Source: Merdibacter sp965119685
GTDB lineage: Bacteria; Bacillota_I; Bacilli_A; Erysipelotrichales; Erysipelotrichaceae
NCBI GenBank assembly: GCA_965119685.1
Contig: OZ221971.1
Location: 248,001 to 312,000 of the forward strand
DNA length: 64,000 nt
Reading direction: 5' to 3'
Below the pieces are notes generated by a model. That model was given only the letters and a program-made list of their open reading frames with translations. It had not been told where the DNA came from and made no database searches. The position numbers and the translations under genes are program-made. Each line of letters begins with the position of its first letter. Positions within the stretch are counted from its first letter, which is position 1. Shown here piece by piece: positions 8,781 through 17,526 of this stretch.

Positions 8781-8797
8781 TCAGCCACCTCCCTTTT

Positions 8798-10033
8798 TTA
8801 TCCGGCTGCCTGCGTCGTGGTGGTTACAGTTCCCTCCACTTCAACCGGCAGAGGCGTGTTGTCGATCGTAACGCGTACCGCCGCAGGCTTTAATCCGCTG
8901 ATGTCCAAATACTGGAATGCGTTGTTGTCCATCGGCATACCGTTTGCATACAGCTTGATCTTGTAAACTCGCTCATCGTCGAGCCATTTGAACTCATCAG
9001 AGAACTCAATGCGTCCCGCACGCGCATCCATACCGATACCCATAAAATATTTGTAGCCTAAGCCTAAGATCGCTTTGCCGCTTGCAACCGCTGCCGACTG
9101 GATAATCGTCATAGGATACGGAAGTACGTTATTCACGTATGCGCCACTGCCGTTCATCACGGTTGTTGCCGGGAAAACCTTTGTGAAGTAATCCGACGGA
9201 TTGACAATCAGGATGACGTCGCGTATTGCTCGCGGTTTGCCTGCGGCATCCACAGCCAGTTTTGCCAGCTGCGCACCAAGCGTTGCCGGTTGCAAATCGG
9301 TGATAGCCGTTGTGCTCTTTGCGGTGTAGGTAGCTTTGCCGACGCCACCGCTGCCTGTGTCTAAGTCAGCAATCATGCCGACCGGCCCCGTTGTCGAGTT
9401 CAAGTTGTTAATGACACCGTCCTCTAAACCGTTTGCCAATGCTTCATAAAGAATCTGACGGACATAGCTGTCCAGCCATACCGGGCCGAGATCAAGCATT
9501 GCCTCGCAAACAGGAATGAATGCGGACAGCTTCATCAGCGTCATATCAATCTCGGTGAAAGACGCTTCGATTTCCTCCGTAATTTCCGCGCACAGCTTGC
9601 CCCATACGGCTTTTTGGAAGTCATTGGTAGAGAACAGGAACTTGATCGCCCCCTTGGTGTTCGTAAAGCTCAAGTGCTCCAGCAACGGATGCTGTGTCTG
9701 TAAATCATCGAATACTGCATCTAGCACCGTCTCCGGCATTACAATCTCAGGATTTGTGAGTGCCTGTTTCGGATTCTCTGACTTGAACGCATCAATCAGC
9801 TTTTCATAGTATTTCTTCTCGGCGTTTGTCAGCTGACGTACGCCACGAGAAGCTAACACCTGCTGATCGTTTACGTCAGCCATCTCTCGTGCCTTTTCCA
9901 AGACTTCGTTTTCAATGACACCACAAAGCCCCTCCAGCGCCTCCATATACTTTTTTTCATCTTTCTCGTGCATCGCATCGATCATCATCTGCGTAAATGT
10001 TGACTTGTTTTTGTTGATTACATCTAATGGCAT
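8798..10033 (-). CDS. HK97-family major capsid protein
   Basis: 411 residues. The N-terminal ~100 residues are charged and helical, like the scaffold-like delta domain that the prohead protease removes; the rest has HK97-fold segments (KGAIKFLFSTNDFQKAVWGK, ILIVNPSDYFTKVFP, YDIS-type C-terminal strands). Two Gly/Ser/Thr-rich loops are visible. It follows the protease gene, and an AGGAGAGATGAAAC region provides the ribosome binding site. Confidence 0.9.
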   Translation of the reverse strand: MPLDVINKNKSTFTQMMIDAMHEKDEKKYMEALEGLCGVIENEVLEKAREMADVNDQQVLASRGVRQLTNAEKKYYEKLIDAFKSENPKQALTNPEIVMPETVLDAVFDDLQTQHPLLEHLSFTNTKGAIKFLFSTNDFQKAVWGKLCAEITEEIEASFTEIDMTLMKLSAFIPVCEAMLDLGPVWLDSYVRQILYEALANGLEDGVINNLNSTTGPVGMIADLDTGSGGVGKATYTAKSTTAITDLQPATLGAQLAKLAVDAAGKPRAIRDVILIVNPSDYFTKVFPATTVMNGSGAYVNNVLPYPMTIIQSAAVASGKAILGLGYKYFMGIGMDARAGRIEFSDEFKWLDDERVYKIKLYANGMPMDNNAFQYLDISGLKPAAVRVTIDNTPLPVEVEGTVTTTTQAAG

Positions 10034-10054
10034 GTTTCATCTCTCCTTTCGCCA

Positions 10055-10720
10055 CTAAAAAAACCAGCCTGTTTCGACCGGTTCTGATTTTTCGAGTTCT
10101 TTCACTCTTTTCTCTAGTTCTTTGTTTTTTAATACAGTCTTGGCAAGGATACCTTGCTCAAGCGACTGTTTCGCCGTTTCTTCGCTGATCTCCGTTGCAA
10201 ATCCGTAAGACAACGCCTCATCCGCATCAATCCACGTTTCCTCATCCATCATTCGTTGAATTTCATCTTCGCTCAAATTTGAAACGCTTTTATAGATTTC
10301 AACAGACGGCTTTGTGATCTTTTCAAGATCGTCAGCGGCTTTCCGTAAATCGTTTGCATCTCCGCTTGCTCGTGTCCATGCGTTGTGAATCATCAGCAAG
10401 CTTGACTTTGGCATAATGCGTTTAGCTCCTGCCATAAAGACAACAGATGCGGCGCTGCATGCAAAGCCATCGCACACTGTCGTTACTTCTCCTGCGTAGG
10501 ATTTCAGCAAGTTATAGATTGCCAGCCCTTCGGCTACTTCGCCGCCATACGAATTGATACGCACCATCAACGCCCTGTTTCCAAGGTCGGCAATCTCCTT
10601 TGCCAAATCATATACGCAAACATCATTCTCAAACCATTTGATGGAAGTGATGTCTCCGTAAATGCACAGCGTAGCACTATCCTCACCCTTGAGTGTCAGC
10701 TGATAAAATCGTTCTTTCAA
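10055..10720 (-). CDS. ClpP-like prohead maturation protease
   Basis: 221 residues with the ClpP-type serine protease layout: INSYGGEVAEGLAIYNLL, then CDGFACSAASVVFMAGA containing the nucleophile serine, and LLMIHNAW with the catalytic histidine. Such enzymes cut the scaffold domain of HK97-like capsids. The gene overlaps the end of the portal gene by 4 bases (ATGA). A short coiled coil ends the protein. Confidence 0.9.
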   Translation of the reverse strand: MKERFYQLTLKGEDSATLCIYGDITSIKWFENDVCVYDLAKEIADLGNRALMVRINSYGGEVAEGLAIYNLLKSYAGEVTTVCDGFACSAASVVFMAGAKRIMPKSSLLMIHNAWTRASGDANDLRKAADDLEKITKPSVEIYKSVSNLSEDEIQRMMDEETWIDADEALSYGFATEISEETAKQSLEQGILAKTVLKNKELEKRVKELEKSEPVETGWFF

Positions 10721-11886
10721 GTTTCATCACCCCCTTTCAATGGATTCACCAGATCCTCTATTGCGGAATAGTTCTTCGTCATAAAGAATTGGTTTGCCCA
10801 AGGTTCGTCGATCTCATCCTCGCCGCACACTCTGCGAATGCCGTTGATCGTAAAGCAGCCGCTTGAGATCAGCTTATCAATCGAAGTCGCAACATCCAGC
10901 AGATCAATATGCTTCACTGCCTTTGTATCAAATTTGACGAAATAGCCGCCGATCACCTGCGCCATTGTAAAGTTCTTGCGAGTAATTTCATCAGTCAGCA
11001 ATTCAATCAGAGGATCGAGACAAAACGTCAGAAATTCATCAATCGCTTTCGAGGTGTCCTGTACGCTTCCATTCGCAATGGATTGCGGCACATTGAATGC
11101 GTTTGCCGTAAGGTTAATCACGTCTGTAACAAGGTTATTGAAGTCGCGCGAATCGCTTTTCCCGCTTCCGTTTATCTGCCGATATTCATACCCTTCATAT
11201 AAAGGGATAACGGCGTTCGCATTTTCAAAAAATTTGCGAAAGTCCTCATTCAATATCTCATTCAACTCATCTTCAAATCCATCTTGCTGTTCATTGAATT
11301 GTTCTATTTTCAAGATTCCCTTATTACCGTTTGACACAAGGTAATTGCTGTAACTTGCGTTGATTAGCTTTTTATAAAGCTGTAATGTGCCATCTAAAAA
11401 AAGACGCAAGTCCTTGTTGTTCAACTTAAAGTAATAGACCTCGTGCATATAAAAGCGTTTATCAAATACAAAGTCATTGACCGTTACGCCATCAAAGTAG
11501 TTCTCGTGCATTGCGGAACTGTCATTCAAATTGTAGCTGTCGGCGATAAACAGTTCGCCGCTTTTAGTCATGACGATCAACGCTTCATTTTCGTTGAACA
11601 GAACATCTACCAGCTTGTTCCAAAACTGCGTAGCATTCTGATTGACGTTTGGCTGGATGTTCCAGCGGTACCATGTCTCGCCCTTTTCTCGTTTGCCGCC
11701 ATAATAAACGTTCAGCTCACATTTGCTTAATGCGTTACCGATTTTGTTCGTAATCATGTGGAACGCCAATTCTCGCAAATAGATTTCAGCAGTGAGATTC
11801 ATGCAAACAGCTTTTAGATCAACCTTCTTTTTCTCTTTATTTCCTGTAACTGTATCAGTTAGCCATTTAAAAAAATTTAGCCCCAT
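10717..11886 (-). CDS. Phage portal protein (HK97 type)
   Basis: 389 residues in the place and size range of HK97-type portals, which form the dodecameric DNA gate. Recognisable segments are AEIYLRELAFHMITNKIGNALSKCE near the N-terminus, NQNATQFWNKLVDVLFNENEAL and the FNVPQSIANGS region followed by an LDPLIELLTDEITRK helix. It lies directly after the large terminase and overlaps the protease gene. Confidence 0.92.
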   Translation of the reverse strand: MGLNFFKWLTDTVTGNKEKKKVDLKAVCMNLTAEIYLRELAFHMITNKIGNALSKCELNVYYGGKREKGETWYRWNIQPNVNQNATQFWNKLVDVLFNENEALIVMTKSGELFIADSYNLNDSSAMHENYFDGVTVNDFVFDKRFYMHEVYYFKLNNKDLRLFLDGTLQLYKKLINASYSNYLVSNGNKGILKIEQFNEQQDGFEDELNEILNEDFRKFFENANAVIPLYEGYEYRQINGSGKSDSRDFNNLVTDVINLTANAFNVPQSIANGSVQDTSKAIDEFLTFCLDPLIELLTDEITRKNFTMAQVIGGYFVKFDTKAVKHIDLLDVATSIDKLISSGCFTINGIRRVCGEDEIDEPWANQFFMTKNYSAIEDLVNPLKGGDET

Positions 11887-11897
11887 GCTCTCACCTC

Positions 11898-13598
11898 CTA
11901 ACTATAAACGACGGTTCTTATGCGCCTTCTCGTTCCCGAATGCTTTGGCACGTCTCGGATTACGTTTTCGCAGCACATTGAAGCGACCAGCGCCATAAAT
12001 GGATCTGTCTTTCGGGATTTTGGCTCAATTTTGCCAAGCAAGTAATTACCCATGTCCACTTCTCCATCCACAGCCAATATCGATCGCTTAGCTTTTATCA
12101 GCTTCGCATTGTTGGTCGCCCACCTCAAATGCGGGGTATTGCCCCAATGAAAGAAGCGATTGACAAAACAACGATTGACAATCGGGATGACTTTCATAAT
12201 GTCTGATGGGCGGACGTACATGACATTTTTCCGGTCGAAACTGAATCCTATTCTTGCAAGATAATCGGCTAGCAAGGTGAATCTGTATGAATCTGCCGCG
12301 ACACATTTAATGCGATATTTACGGCCCATTTCATAGATATAATCCGCAATATACTGTGGGTTGATCTCCGGCTCATATACAAGCGTAATTTGTCCGTTAT
12401 ATGACCACTCTTTGTAAGGGCATTTCAGCCTGTGAACATCATCGGACTGCATACATATCCATGCGTGGTTAATATCGTAGCGATCATCGCCACGCTTGAA
12501 ATGAATGTTTACCGCCGCCCAATCCGTTGTCTTTGAAAAATCAATGCCCACAGTGCATTCCCATCCGTGCATATTTGGAAGCGGCTGATTCGTCGCGGCG
12601 ATGTCGTCCCATTCGGCGACTTTTAATTCATTTACAGATTCACGTAGATTCATTCGTTTAGTCATGAATGCAGGAAGCCTTGAAGGGTTTGCTTTCCATT
12701 CCCGATATTCCTTTCGGATTTCACTCATCAAGGATGGACGATAGCAAAGCGATGGATTAGGCTTATGCCACATCTCCTCATCATCAACCTCCTCTTTGGA
12801 ATCCAAGCGACAAATAAAAGGCAGCAACCCATTGTCGGGAGCGCCGTTGAAAAGGATTTCCTCACTATCTTTAAGCAATTCATCAAGCGGTCCTTCTGCG
12901 ACGTCGCCGTTTGTCGTAAAGATGGAACGTCGCGGATGTGGCTTTTTTCCAAGCCCCGTCGTGAACACATTGACGTTTGCATAGTTTTCGTAAGCGTGAT
13001 ACTCATTGAAAATTACAACGCCGCTGCGCAGACCATCCTTGCCCTTTGCGTTATTGGTGTGGCCCTTGATATAAGAATGTTGTTTGCGTCCGCGGATCGT
13101 CTGTTGCGTCCAGTAGAAATACTTCTTTAATTTCGTAGAGTTGTGATCTAATGCGGCAACTAAATCCTTGACCGGTCGCGTCGCTTGATCCTCATTGTTC
13201 GCGCAAATATCAACGTCATATTCTCGAATCGGGTTGTAGGGAGAAATCAATGCCAGCGATTCCAAACTGATTACGCCGTCTTTTCCCGCACCTCTGCCGA
13301 TAAAACAAAATAAATCAGACCAACGCGGCAAGCCTGTATCTTTCCAAAAGGTGCACAGGTGCAGACCGAGCACAAACTCCTCCCATTCAAATAATCGTTC
13401 AAAATCGAAGTATTTTGAAAGCCCGAAGTAATTTCGCGCCTGCTCTTCATCGCAATAGATCGCGCCGCTTTCAAATGCGGGCATCACCACGTTTTCACGC
13501 ATCGCCCATTGATCTTTGCAAAATCGATGCGGTTCTTCATCCATCAGCCGAAAGTACGATTCCACAAAAAAAGGAAGATTACAAGTCATCGTCGTCAT
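11898..13598 (-). CDS. Terminase large subunit
   Basis: 566 residues. The ATPase half has a Walker A-like GRGAGKDG and a strand VVIFNEYH in the Walker B position; the nuclease half has VGIDFSKTTDWAAV and VAADSYR, giving candidate metal-binding aspartates. It cuts concatemers and pumps DNA into the head. The start is either ATG 13598 or ATG 13589 (GAGGAAG lies nine bases before the second). It overlaps the small subunit gene. Confidence 0.93.
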   Translation of the reverse strand: MTTMTCNLPFFVESYFRLMDEEPHRFCKDQWAMRENVVMPAFESGAIYCDEEQARNYFGLSKYFDFERLFEWEEFVLGLHLCTFWKDTGLPRWSDLFCFIGRGAGKDGVISLESLALISPYNPIREYDVDICANNEDQATRPVKDLVAALDHNSTKLKKYFYWTQQTIRGRKQHSYIKGHTNNAKGKDGLRSGVVIFNEYHAYENYANVNVFTTGLGKKPHPRRSIFTTNGDVAEGPLDELLKDSEEILFNGAPDNGLLPFICRLDSKEEVDDEEMWHKPNPSLCYRPSLMSEIRKEYREWKANPSRLPAFMTKRMNLRESVNELKVAEWDDIAATNQPLPNMHGWECTVGIDFSKTTDWAAVNIHFKRGDDRYDINHAWICMQSDDVHRLKCPYKEWSYNGQITLVYEPEINPQYIADYIYEMGRKYRIKCVAADSYRFTLLADYLARIGFSFDRKNVMYVRPSDIMKVIPIVNRCFVNRFFHWGNTPHLRWATNNAKLIKAKRSILAVDGEVDMGNYLLGKIEPKSRKTDPFMALVASMCCENVIRDVPKHSGTRRRIRTVVYS

Positions 13599-13914
13599 CT
13601 TCCTCTTTGATGTTTTCCGCCGGCTTCAATCCGAGAAAATCAAGATGTTTCACCATGCGATCGGTGATTTTGTTAAACTGTTCAACAGCATCGTTTTTCT
13701 TCCAATTCTGAGAACCATTATAGCTGTACGAAATCATCGTTCCCAGCTCGCTGATCCTGCTTTGCAATTCATCGCGAATCCGCATCATTGAGATGTAGTC
13801 GTTTACCATATCTTCATAATAACTTGTCGACTGCCCTTTTTCTCGCAGCTGCGAAATCAAGTCATCTCTGATTCTGATTTGTTCAGATGTCAATTCCTTT
13901 TTCGCTAACTTCAT
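13579..13914 (-). CDS. Terminase small subunit (P27-like)
   Basis: 111 residues, helical, with an acidic C-terminal tail (EEDDDDDL) as in P27-type small terminases that recognise the packaging site. AGGAGGTGATGAC precedes the ATG. It is placed between the HNH/small gene block and the large terminase, the usual HK97-like packaging order. Confidence 0.8.
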   Translation of the reverse strand: MKLAKKELTSEQIRIRDDLISQLREKGQSTSYYEDMVNDYISMMRIRDELQSRISELGTMISYSYNGSQNWKKNDAVEQFNKITDRMVKHLDFLGLKPAENIKEEDDDDDL

Positions 13915-14032
13915 GTCATCACCTCCTACGTGTATTTATGAATATCCCTAGAATGTCTTGCCCTCTGCCCGTTCTCCCTACGTGTGAAAAATTTTAATTT
14001 TTTAACAGGGGGGGTATATATGCAATCTGCCT
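13915..14032. other. Noncoding stretch before the small terminase
   Basis: Contains a run of seven G (plus strand, 14008-14014) beside an A/T-rich stretch. This is where cos sites often lie in phages of this layout, but no cos consensus can be recognised from one lysogen end. Confidence 0.3.
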
Positions 14033-14182
14033 CTATCCGGCTTGGCTTTCTTTTTTGTTTACAGCCTTGCGTTGCTTTCTTTTGCCTTTGTCATTCTTTG
14101 ACTCGACCTCCAGATTGCATCTAGGTGTATCTTCTACAACGATATAGTGCTCATACCCTCTGTAAATGTGTTCCTCTTTCAT
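14033..14182 (-). CDS. Small basic phage protein
   Basis: 49 residues: MKEEHIYRGYEHYIVVED then a very Lys/Arg-rich tail (KNDKGKRKQRK). It starts at 14182 behind GAGAGGTGG, two bases after the stop of the HNH gene. No family recognised; the basic tail suggests nucleic-acid contact. Confidence 0.6.
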   Translation of the reverse strand: MKEEHIYRGYEHYIVVEDTPRCNLEVESKNDKGKRKQRKAVNKKESQAG

Positions 14183-14184
14183 CT

Positions 14185-14514
14185 CTACCACCTCTCTTTC
14201 GTTATCGGCTCTTTATGCTGGCACCCTTGTCTTTTTTCGGGATGCTCCTCATCATGGCAGCTGCTGCATAAACTTATCAGATTCCGTTTGCCGTCTTTAT
14301 CGAATATGTCAAGCGCCATCTCAGGATACTCTTTCAAGTGATGCACATGATGCACGACTTCGGCTCTTGTGTATTTGCCTCTGACCTTGCACTTTTGGCA
14401 TTCGTGATGGTCTAGCTTCAACACTTTCTTTCTTACTTCCTGCCATTCGTTTCTGCAATAAAAACGGTGCACGTCATCGTCTTTTATGCATTGCTTAATA
14501 AAGTCAATGTTCAT
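14185..14514 (-). CDS. HNH endonuclease adjacent to terminase
   Basis: 109 residues from the ATG at 14514 (the longer upstream frame overlaps the previous gene). It carries CQKC, then VVHHVHHLKEYPEMALD and ISLCSSCHDEEH, which is the beta-beta-alpha-metal HNH core with its zinc-binding cysteines. HNH proteins beside terminase genes are required for specific DNA cleavage by terminase in HK97-like phages. Confidence 0.88.
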   Translation of the reverse strand: MNIDFIKQCIKDDDVHRFYCRNEWQEVRKKVLKLDHHECQKCKVRGKYTRAEVVHHVHHLKEYPEMALDIFDKDGKRNLISLCSSCHDEEHPEKRQGCQHKEPITKERW

Positions 14515-14821
14515 TATCCGATGTTTTATAGACAGTGATGAATACATCTCCATCTATCACAATTTTCGCACTGTCTTTATCTTTAGCAGGTTCTACTTTT
14601 AATTCCTGCATATAGTCCTGATAGGCTTGCTGCTTGCAAATATCATCCGTGATCTCCTGTTCGGGTATTGTTCGTGCTGATGTAAGGTATTGCATAATCA
14701 CGTCACTTTCACTCATACCGCACATCTTGGAATACTCTACTGCAAGAGTAACAAACGCATCTAATATCGTGCCTTTGGAATATTTGTTGCAAATCATTTC
14801 TGCATGCTCGTTATCGATCAT
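14504..14821 (-). CDS. Conserved-type hypothetical phage protein
   Basis: 105 residues from the ATG at 14821, which overlaps the end of the upstream Cys-rich gene and has GGGG about nine bases before it. A longer frame upstream to 15067 is the shadow of that gene. The N-terminal half (NKYSKGTILDAFVTLAVEY) is helical; the C-terminal part (KIVIDGDVFITVYKT) is beta-like. Function unknown. Confidence 0.65.
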   Translation of the reverse strand: MIDNEHAEMICNKYSKGTILDAFVTLAVEYSKMCGMSESDVIMQYLTSARTIPEQEITDDICKQQAYQDYMQELKVEPAKDKDSAKIVIDGDVFITVYKTSDNEH

Positions 14822-14969
14822 TTTTGCCAATCCCCTTTCTATACTCGTTGAATATCTTCCACGCTTTACATGGCATCCTAAAGCATTTATCAGCCATGCA
14901 ATATGGTCGTTTGCACGGACTTTTTCCTTGCCTTGCTCTTTGCTCTCTATATTCGTCTGTGTACTGCAT
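14811..14969 (-). CDS. Small Cys-rich phage protein
   Basis: 52 residues from ATG 14969, starting MQYTDEYREQRARQGKSP and containing CKRPYCMADKCFRMPC, four cysteines in a pattern that could bind zinc. GGAAG precedes the start. It opens the transcript that leads to the packaging genes. Unrecognised family. Confidence 0.55.
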   Translation of the reverse strand: MQYTDEYREQRARQGKSPCKRPYCMADKCFRMPCKAWKIFNEYRKGIGKNDR

Positions 14970-15069
14970 CCTCTTACTTCCTTTCCATGAGTGAGCGCAC
15001 CATCCACAGCAGCTACGAATGGAGGTAAACGAAGAAACATGAGAGAACCCGATGATGCGCTCGCCAATA

Positions 15070-15097
15070 GAAAAGAGCACCCACGTCCGGATGCTCT
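15070..15097 (-). terminator. Intrinsic terminator between late-regulator-like gene and packaging genes
   Basis: Read on the minus strand: AGAGCATCC and GGGTGCTCT form a 9-bp stem (one G-U) with a 6-base loop, followed by TTTTCT. It lies about 17-45 bases after the predicted start of the promoter at 15121. Confidence 0.6.
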
Positions 15098-15120
15098 CTT
15101 TCGTAATTTCCTACACTATC

Positions 15121-15146
15121 ATTATAGCAGGTTTTTTTGGAGACAA
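15121..15146 (-). promoter_or_regulatory. Candidate late promoter (extended -10)
   Basis: On the minus strand TGCTATAAT (15129-15121) is an extended -10; the best -35 (TTGTCT) is only 14 bases upstream, so activity may depend on an activator. It points to the packaging and head genes and is followed at once by a terminator hairpin. Confidence 0.5.
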
Positions 15147-15156
15147 TGTACACTCT

Positions 15157-15585
15157 TTAAAGAATTTGCTCTATCACCTTATCAATTCTTTTATACATCC
15201 CGGACCTTGATGCGTATCCGTTATCCGCTGCCACTTTCTCATGGTTCAATCTCTTGATGAGCACATTTTCAACCATCTTTTTTTCTGCTTTGTTGGGTAT
15301 TTTCAATAGCTTCTCATCTATTGACATGATTCTATCAATATACATTTGTCGCTCATCGATCATCTTTTCTTCCTCGATCATCAGCTCCAGTATTCGAGAA
15401 TCCTTGCGGTACGGATCGCCGGCATTCTCATAAATGACATCCTTTACGATTGGACTGCTCACGCCATCCATCTGCGTTGCAAGCTCCTCCAGCTTTTCAT
15501 TGCACTCCTGCACCATCTTTTTGTAGAAGTCGTAGCTTTTTAACTCTCTTTTGAATTGCTCTACCCTGTCTCTGATTGTCAGCAT
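15157..15585 (-). CDS. Putative late-gene transcription regulator (ArpU/RinA-like)
   Basis: 142 residues. An N-terminal coiled coil (DRVEQFKRELKSYDFYKKMV) is followed by a sigma-region-4-like helix-turn-helix at the C-terminus (KMVENVLIKRLNHEKVAADN then YASRSGMYKRIDKVI). This architecture and position, last in the early operon before the packaging genes, match ArpU/RinA-type activators of late transcription. The start ATG 15585 follows GAAAGGAG. Exact family is inferred. Confidence 0.65.
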   Translation of the reverse strand: MLTIRDRVEQFKRELKSYDFYKKMVQECNEKLEELATQMDGVSSPIVKDVIYENAGDPYRKDSRILELMIEEEKMIDERQMYIDRIMSIDEKLLKIPNKAEKKMVENVLIKRLNHEKVAADNGYASRSGMYKRIDKVIEQIL

Positions 15586-15635
15586 TGAATACTCCTTTCC
15601 GATATACCTCTGACGGTATCCTTGTGCTTTTATTC

Positions 15636-16085
15636 CTAGAACGGCATATCTTCATCTTGCAGATCGATATAATCATCGCTTACGAAGTTACCCCCTCTCC
15701 CCACTTTAAACGTGTCTTGATGATACTTCGGCTGCGGTGGTACTTGAGGTGGCTCTTGATATGGATATACCGCTTCCTGCTTTTTCTCTGCGGCATCTAG
15801 GAACTGCATCTGTTCAACCACGACCTCTACCGTCTTTTTCTTTTTGCCGTAGCTATCTTCATAGCTTCGAGTTTGAATGCGCCCTGTAACGCCAATCTTT
15901 GAGCCTTTGCTTAAATACTTTTCAGCAAGTTCGGCCGTCTGCTTCCACGCTACGCAATCGATAAAGTCCGCGGCTTCTTTTGCTCGATTCACAGCTAGGC
16001 AAAAGTTTGTAACGCTTGTGCCGTTCGCTGTTTTTCTCAATTCCGGGTCTCTTGTTAATCTTCCGATGATATTTACACTATTCAT
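15636..16085 (-). CDS. ssb: Single-stranded DNA-binding protein
   Basis: 149 residues with the OB-fold SSB signature MNSVNIIGRLTRDPELR, then GTSVTNFCLAVNR, FIDCVAWKQTAELAEKYL and KGSKIGVTGRIQTRSYED. The Pro/Gln-rich linker leads to the acidic tip LQDEDMPF, the tail that recruits partner proteins. It lies in the prophage replication and recombination block. Confidence 0.96.
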   Translation of the reverse strand: MNSVNIIGRLTRDPELRKTANGTSVTNFCLAVNRAKEAADFIDCVAWKQTAELAEKYLSKGSKIGVTGRIQTRSYEDSYGKKKKTVEVVVEQMQFLDAAEKKQEAVYPYQEPPQVPPQPKYHQDTFKVGRGGNFVSDDYIDLQDEDMPF

Positions 16086-16261
16086 TTGCTTTTCTCCTCT
16101 CCTCTTGAATCAATGATATTTTGAAGCTGTTCATCTGCGACGCCCCAATTATGATGAAGCATGTGAATGTAGTTGATCAGATCGTCCTTTTTCATTTTTA
16201 GAAATGTGCTGTCTGAATGTAGTTTGAAGTCAAGAAACTCCAGCGTGTGCTTTTCCATCAT
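16082..16261 (-). CDS. Small hypothetical phage protein
   Basis: 59 residues from ATG 16261 (or the adjacent ATG 16258): MMEKHTLEFLDFKLHSDS, then MKKDDLINYIHMLHHNWG. It overlaps both neighbours (ATGA at the 5' end, 4 bases with ssb at the 3' end), indicating coupled translation. Short helical proteins of this kind are common beside phage ssb genes; function unknown. Confidence 0.65.
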   Translation of the reverse strand: MMEKHTLEFLDFKLHSDSTFLKMKKDDLINYIHMLHHNWGVADEQLQNIIDSRGEEKSK

Positions 16262-16596
16262 TCCTGCACCTCCATAGCTTTTGTTACTGGAAAAAAGCGG
16301 TTTTCTTCAAATTCCATAAAATATCCATAAGCAGAATGATCGATTTTCTTATAAGAATATCGCATTCCTTTGCATGGCTCCCAATGCAGCTTTTTAAACA
16401 AATAAATGATTTCTTTTTTCTTATCATCCCAAACCCACATATCATCATGTAGTTCTTCAAATGTGTATGGTTTGACCGAGTATATTTCCCTTATCAACCT
16501 ATTCACATCTTTTAGCGGTACAAGTTCAACTTCACCATCACGCCATCCGCATGACATTTCCTTTGCTTTTTTTAATGCTTCTTCTTTAGTCAACAT
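16258..16596 (-). CDS. Hypothetical phage protein
   Basis: 112 residues from ATG 16596, behind GGGAGGATGG; the in-frame upstream codons belong to the preceding gene's region. Contains MLTKEEALKKAKEMSCGW and HDDMWVWDDKKKEIIYLFKKLHWEPC. No family recognised. Confidence 0.6.
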   Translation of the reverse strand: MLTKEEALKKAKEMSCGWRDGEVELVPLKDVNRLIREIYSVKPYTFEELHDDMWVWDDKKKEIIYLFKKLHWEPCKGMRYSYKKIDHSAYGYFMEFEENRFFPVTKAMEVQE

Positions 16597-16597
16597 C

Positions 16598-16783
16598 TTA
16601 CCATCCTCCCATTTCATGCCTATCGCCAATCGCAAGTGGGTCACTCATATATGACATTCGACATTTTAAATCCTTTAATTCAACTAACCATGATTTTAAT
16701 TGTTTATGGTTGTTTTTACATTCATCACAAACGTTACTTTTAACCACATCTTCACAGTGTTTAATCGCTTCATCTAATGTCAT
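16598..16783 (-). CDS. Hypothetical phage protein with CxxC pair
   Basis: 61 residues, MTLDEAIKHCEDVVKSNVCDECKNNHKQLKSW pattern (shown in part): MTLDEAIKHCEDVV then CDECKNNHKQLKSWLVEL. The CxxC..H arrangement resembles a small zinc-binding module found in many phage early proteins (EAIKHCEE-type). It overlaps the upstream gene by 4 bases. Confidence 0.6.
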   Translation of the reverse strand: MTLDEAIKHCEDVVKSNVCDECKNNHKQLKSWLVELKDLKCRMSYMSDPLAIGDRHEMGGW

Positions 16784-17049
16784 TTTTCCTCCTCATATTT
16801 TCCGCGTAAAAGTTCTTTTTTTAATACGTATGTATTTGTAGGCAGTGAATCGTTTATTTCTGTTTTTATACCCGTCATATAAAAACGTTTTTTTTCTTCG
16901 ATTTTATGAACAATCATAGAATATCGAAAACTAGATATAATTTTTTGAAAAACATCTGCTGAAACTTCCAATATATAATCGTTAATATCTGACGACGGAT
17001 TGTGAGTCATATCGTTTAAAATCATGTGCTTAATTTCGCCCTTAAACAT
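16780..17049 (-). CDS. Hypothetical phage protein
   Basis: 89 residues, alternating beta strands and short helices (VFQKIISSFRYSMIVHKIEE). Overlaps both neighbours by a few bases within the early operon. Function unknown. Confidence 0.55.
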   Translation of the reverse strand: MFKGEIKHMILNDMTHNPSSDINDYILEVSADVFQKIISSFRYSMIVHKIEEKKRFYMTGIKTEINDSLPTNTYVLKKELLRGKYEEEK

Positions 17050-17251
17050 TATCTAACCACCCCAATTCTTTGCACTGTTTGTTGATTGCTTTCAATATTG
17101 ACATATCAATCCCTAAATTTTCGGCATAGTATTCTTCATATTCTTTATCAAATTCTAGTGTTTCACCATAATCGGGATGATAGTAAATAATTTTCAAACC
17201 ATTTTGTTTTAATTGCCATCCTAACGATTCAAACATTTCTTGCGCTGTCAT
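17042..17251 (-). CDS. Hypothetical phage protein
   Basis: 69 residues, MTAQEMFESLGWQLKQNG with a Tyr/Glu-rich middle (YEEYYAENLGIDM). This opening (TAQEMFEELG) is common in small early phage proteins of Bacillota. Overlaps the upstream gene by 4 bases. Function unknown. Confidence 0.6.
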   Translation of the reverse strand: MTAQEMFESLGWQLKQNGLKIIYYHPDYGETLEFDKEYEEYYAENLGIDMSILKAINKQCKELGWLDNV

Positions 17252-17514
17252 TCTTCATCACTCCAATCCATTGCCTGGCCGCATTTAGGACATCTTTCAG
17301 TCTTTATAAATGTTCCCCACATCATATCGCAAAAATCGCATGCTGGGCAGCCAACTATATCTAATTGCTTATTGAATTTAGGCTTCTTTGACGTTTCTTT
17401 ATCGACTAATTCTTCAATGACATCTAAATGAAATAGTAATATTTCGTAATCAGACTTACTCGATGTTTTCGCTTTATTTCTCAAAAAATCCAATGCTTCT
17501 TGATATTTATTCAT
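17248..17514 (-). CDS. Zinc-ribbon-like hypothetical phage protein
   Basis: 88 residues: an N-terminal helix (MNKYQEALDFLRNKA) and a C-terminal double Cys pair (CPACDFC then CPKCGQAMDWSD), consistent with a small zinc ribbon. Probable nucleic-acid or protein contact role; not further assignable. Confidence 0.6.
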   Translation of the reverse strand: MNKYQEALDFLRNKAKTSSKSDYEILLFHLDVIEELVDKETSKKPKFNKQLDIVGCPACDFCDMMWGTFIKTERCPKCGQAMDWSDEE

Positions 17515-17526
17515 CCCTTACCTCCG

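Noticed and set aside
13915..14032. cos packaging site
   Set aside because: Position fits, but with no free phage end and no recognised consensus the G7 tract alone is not evidence.
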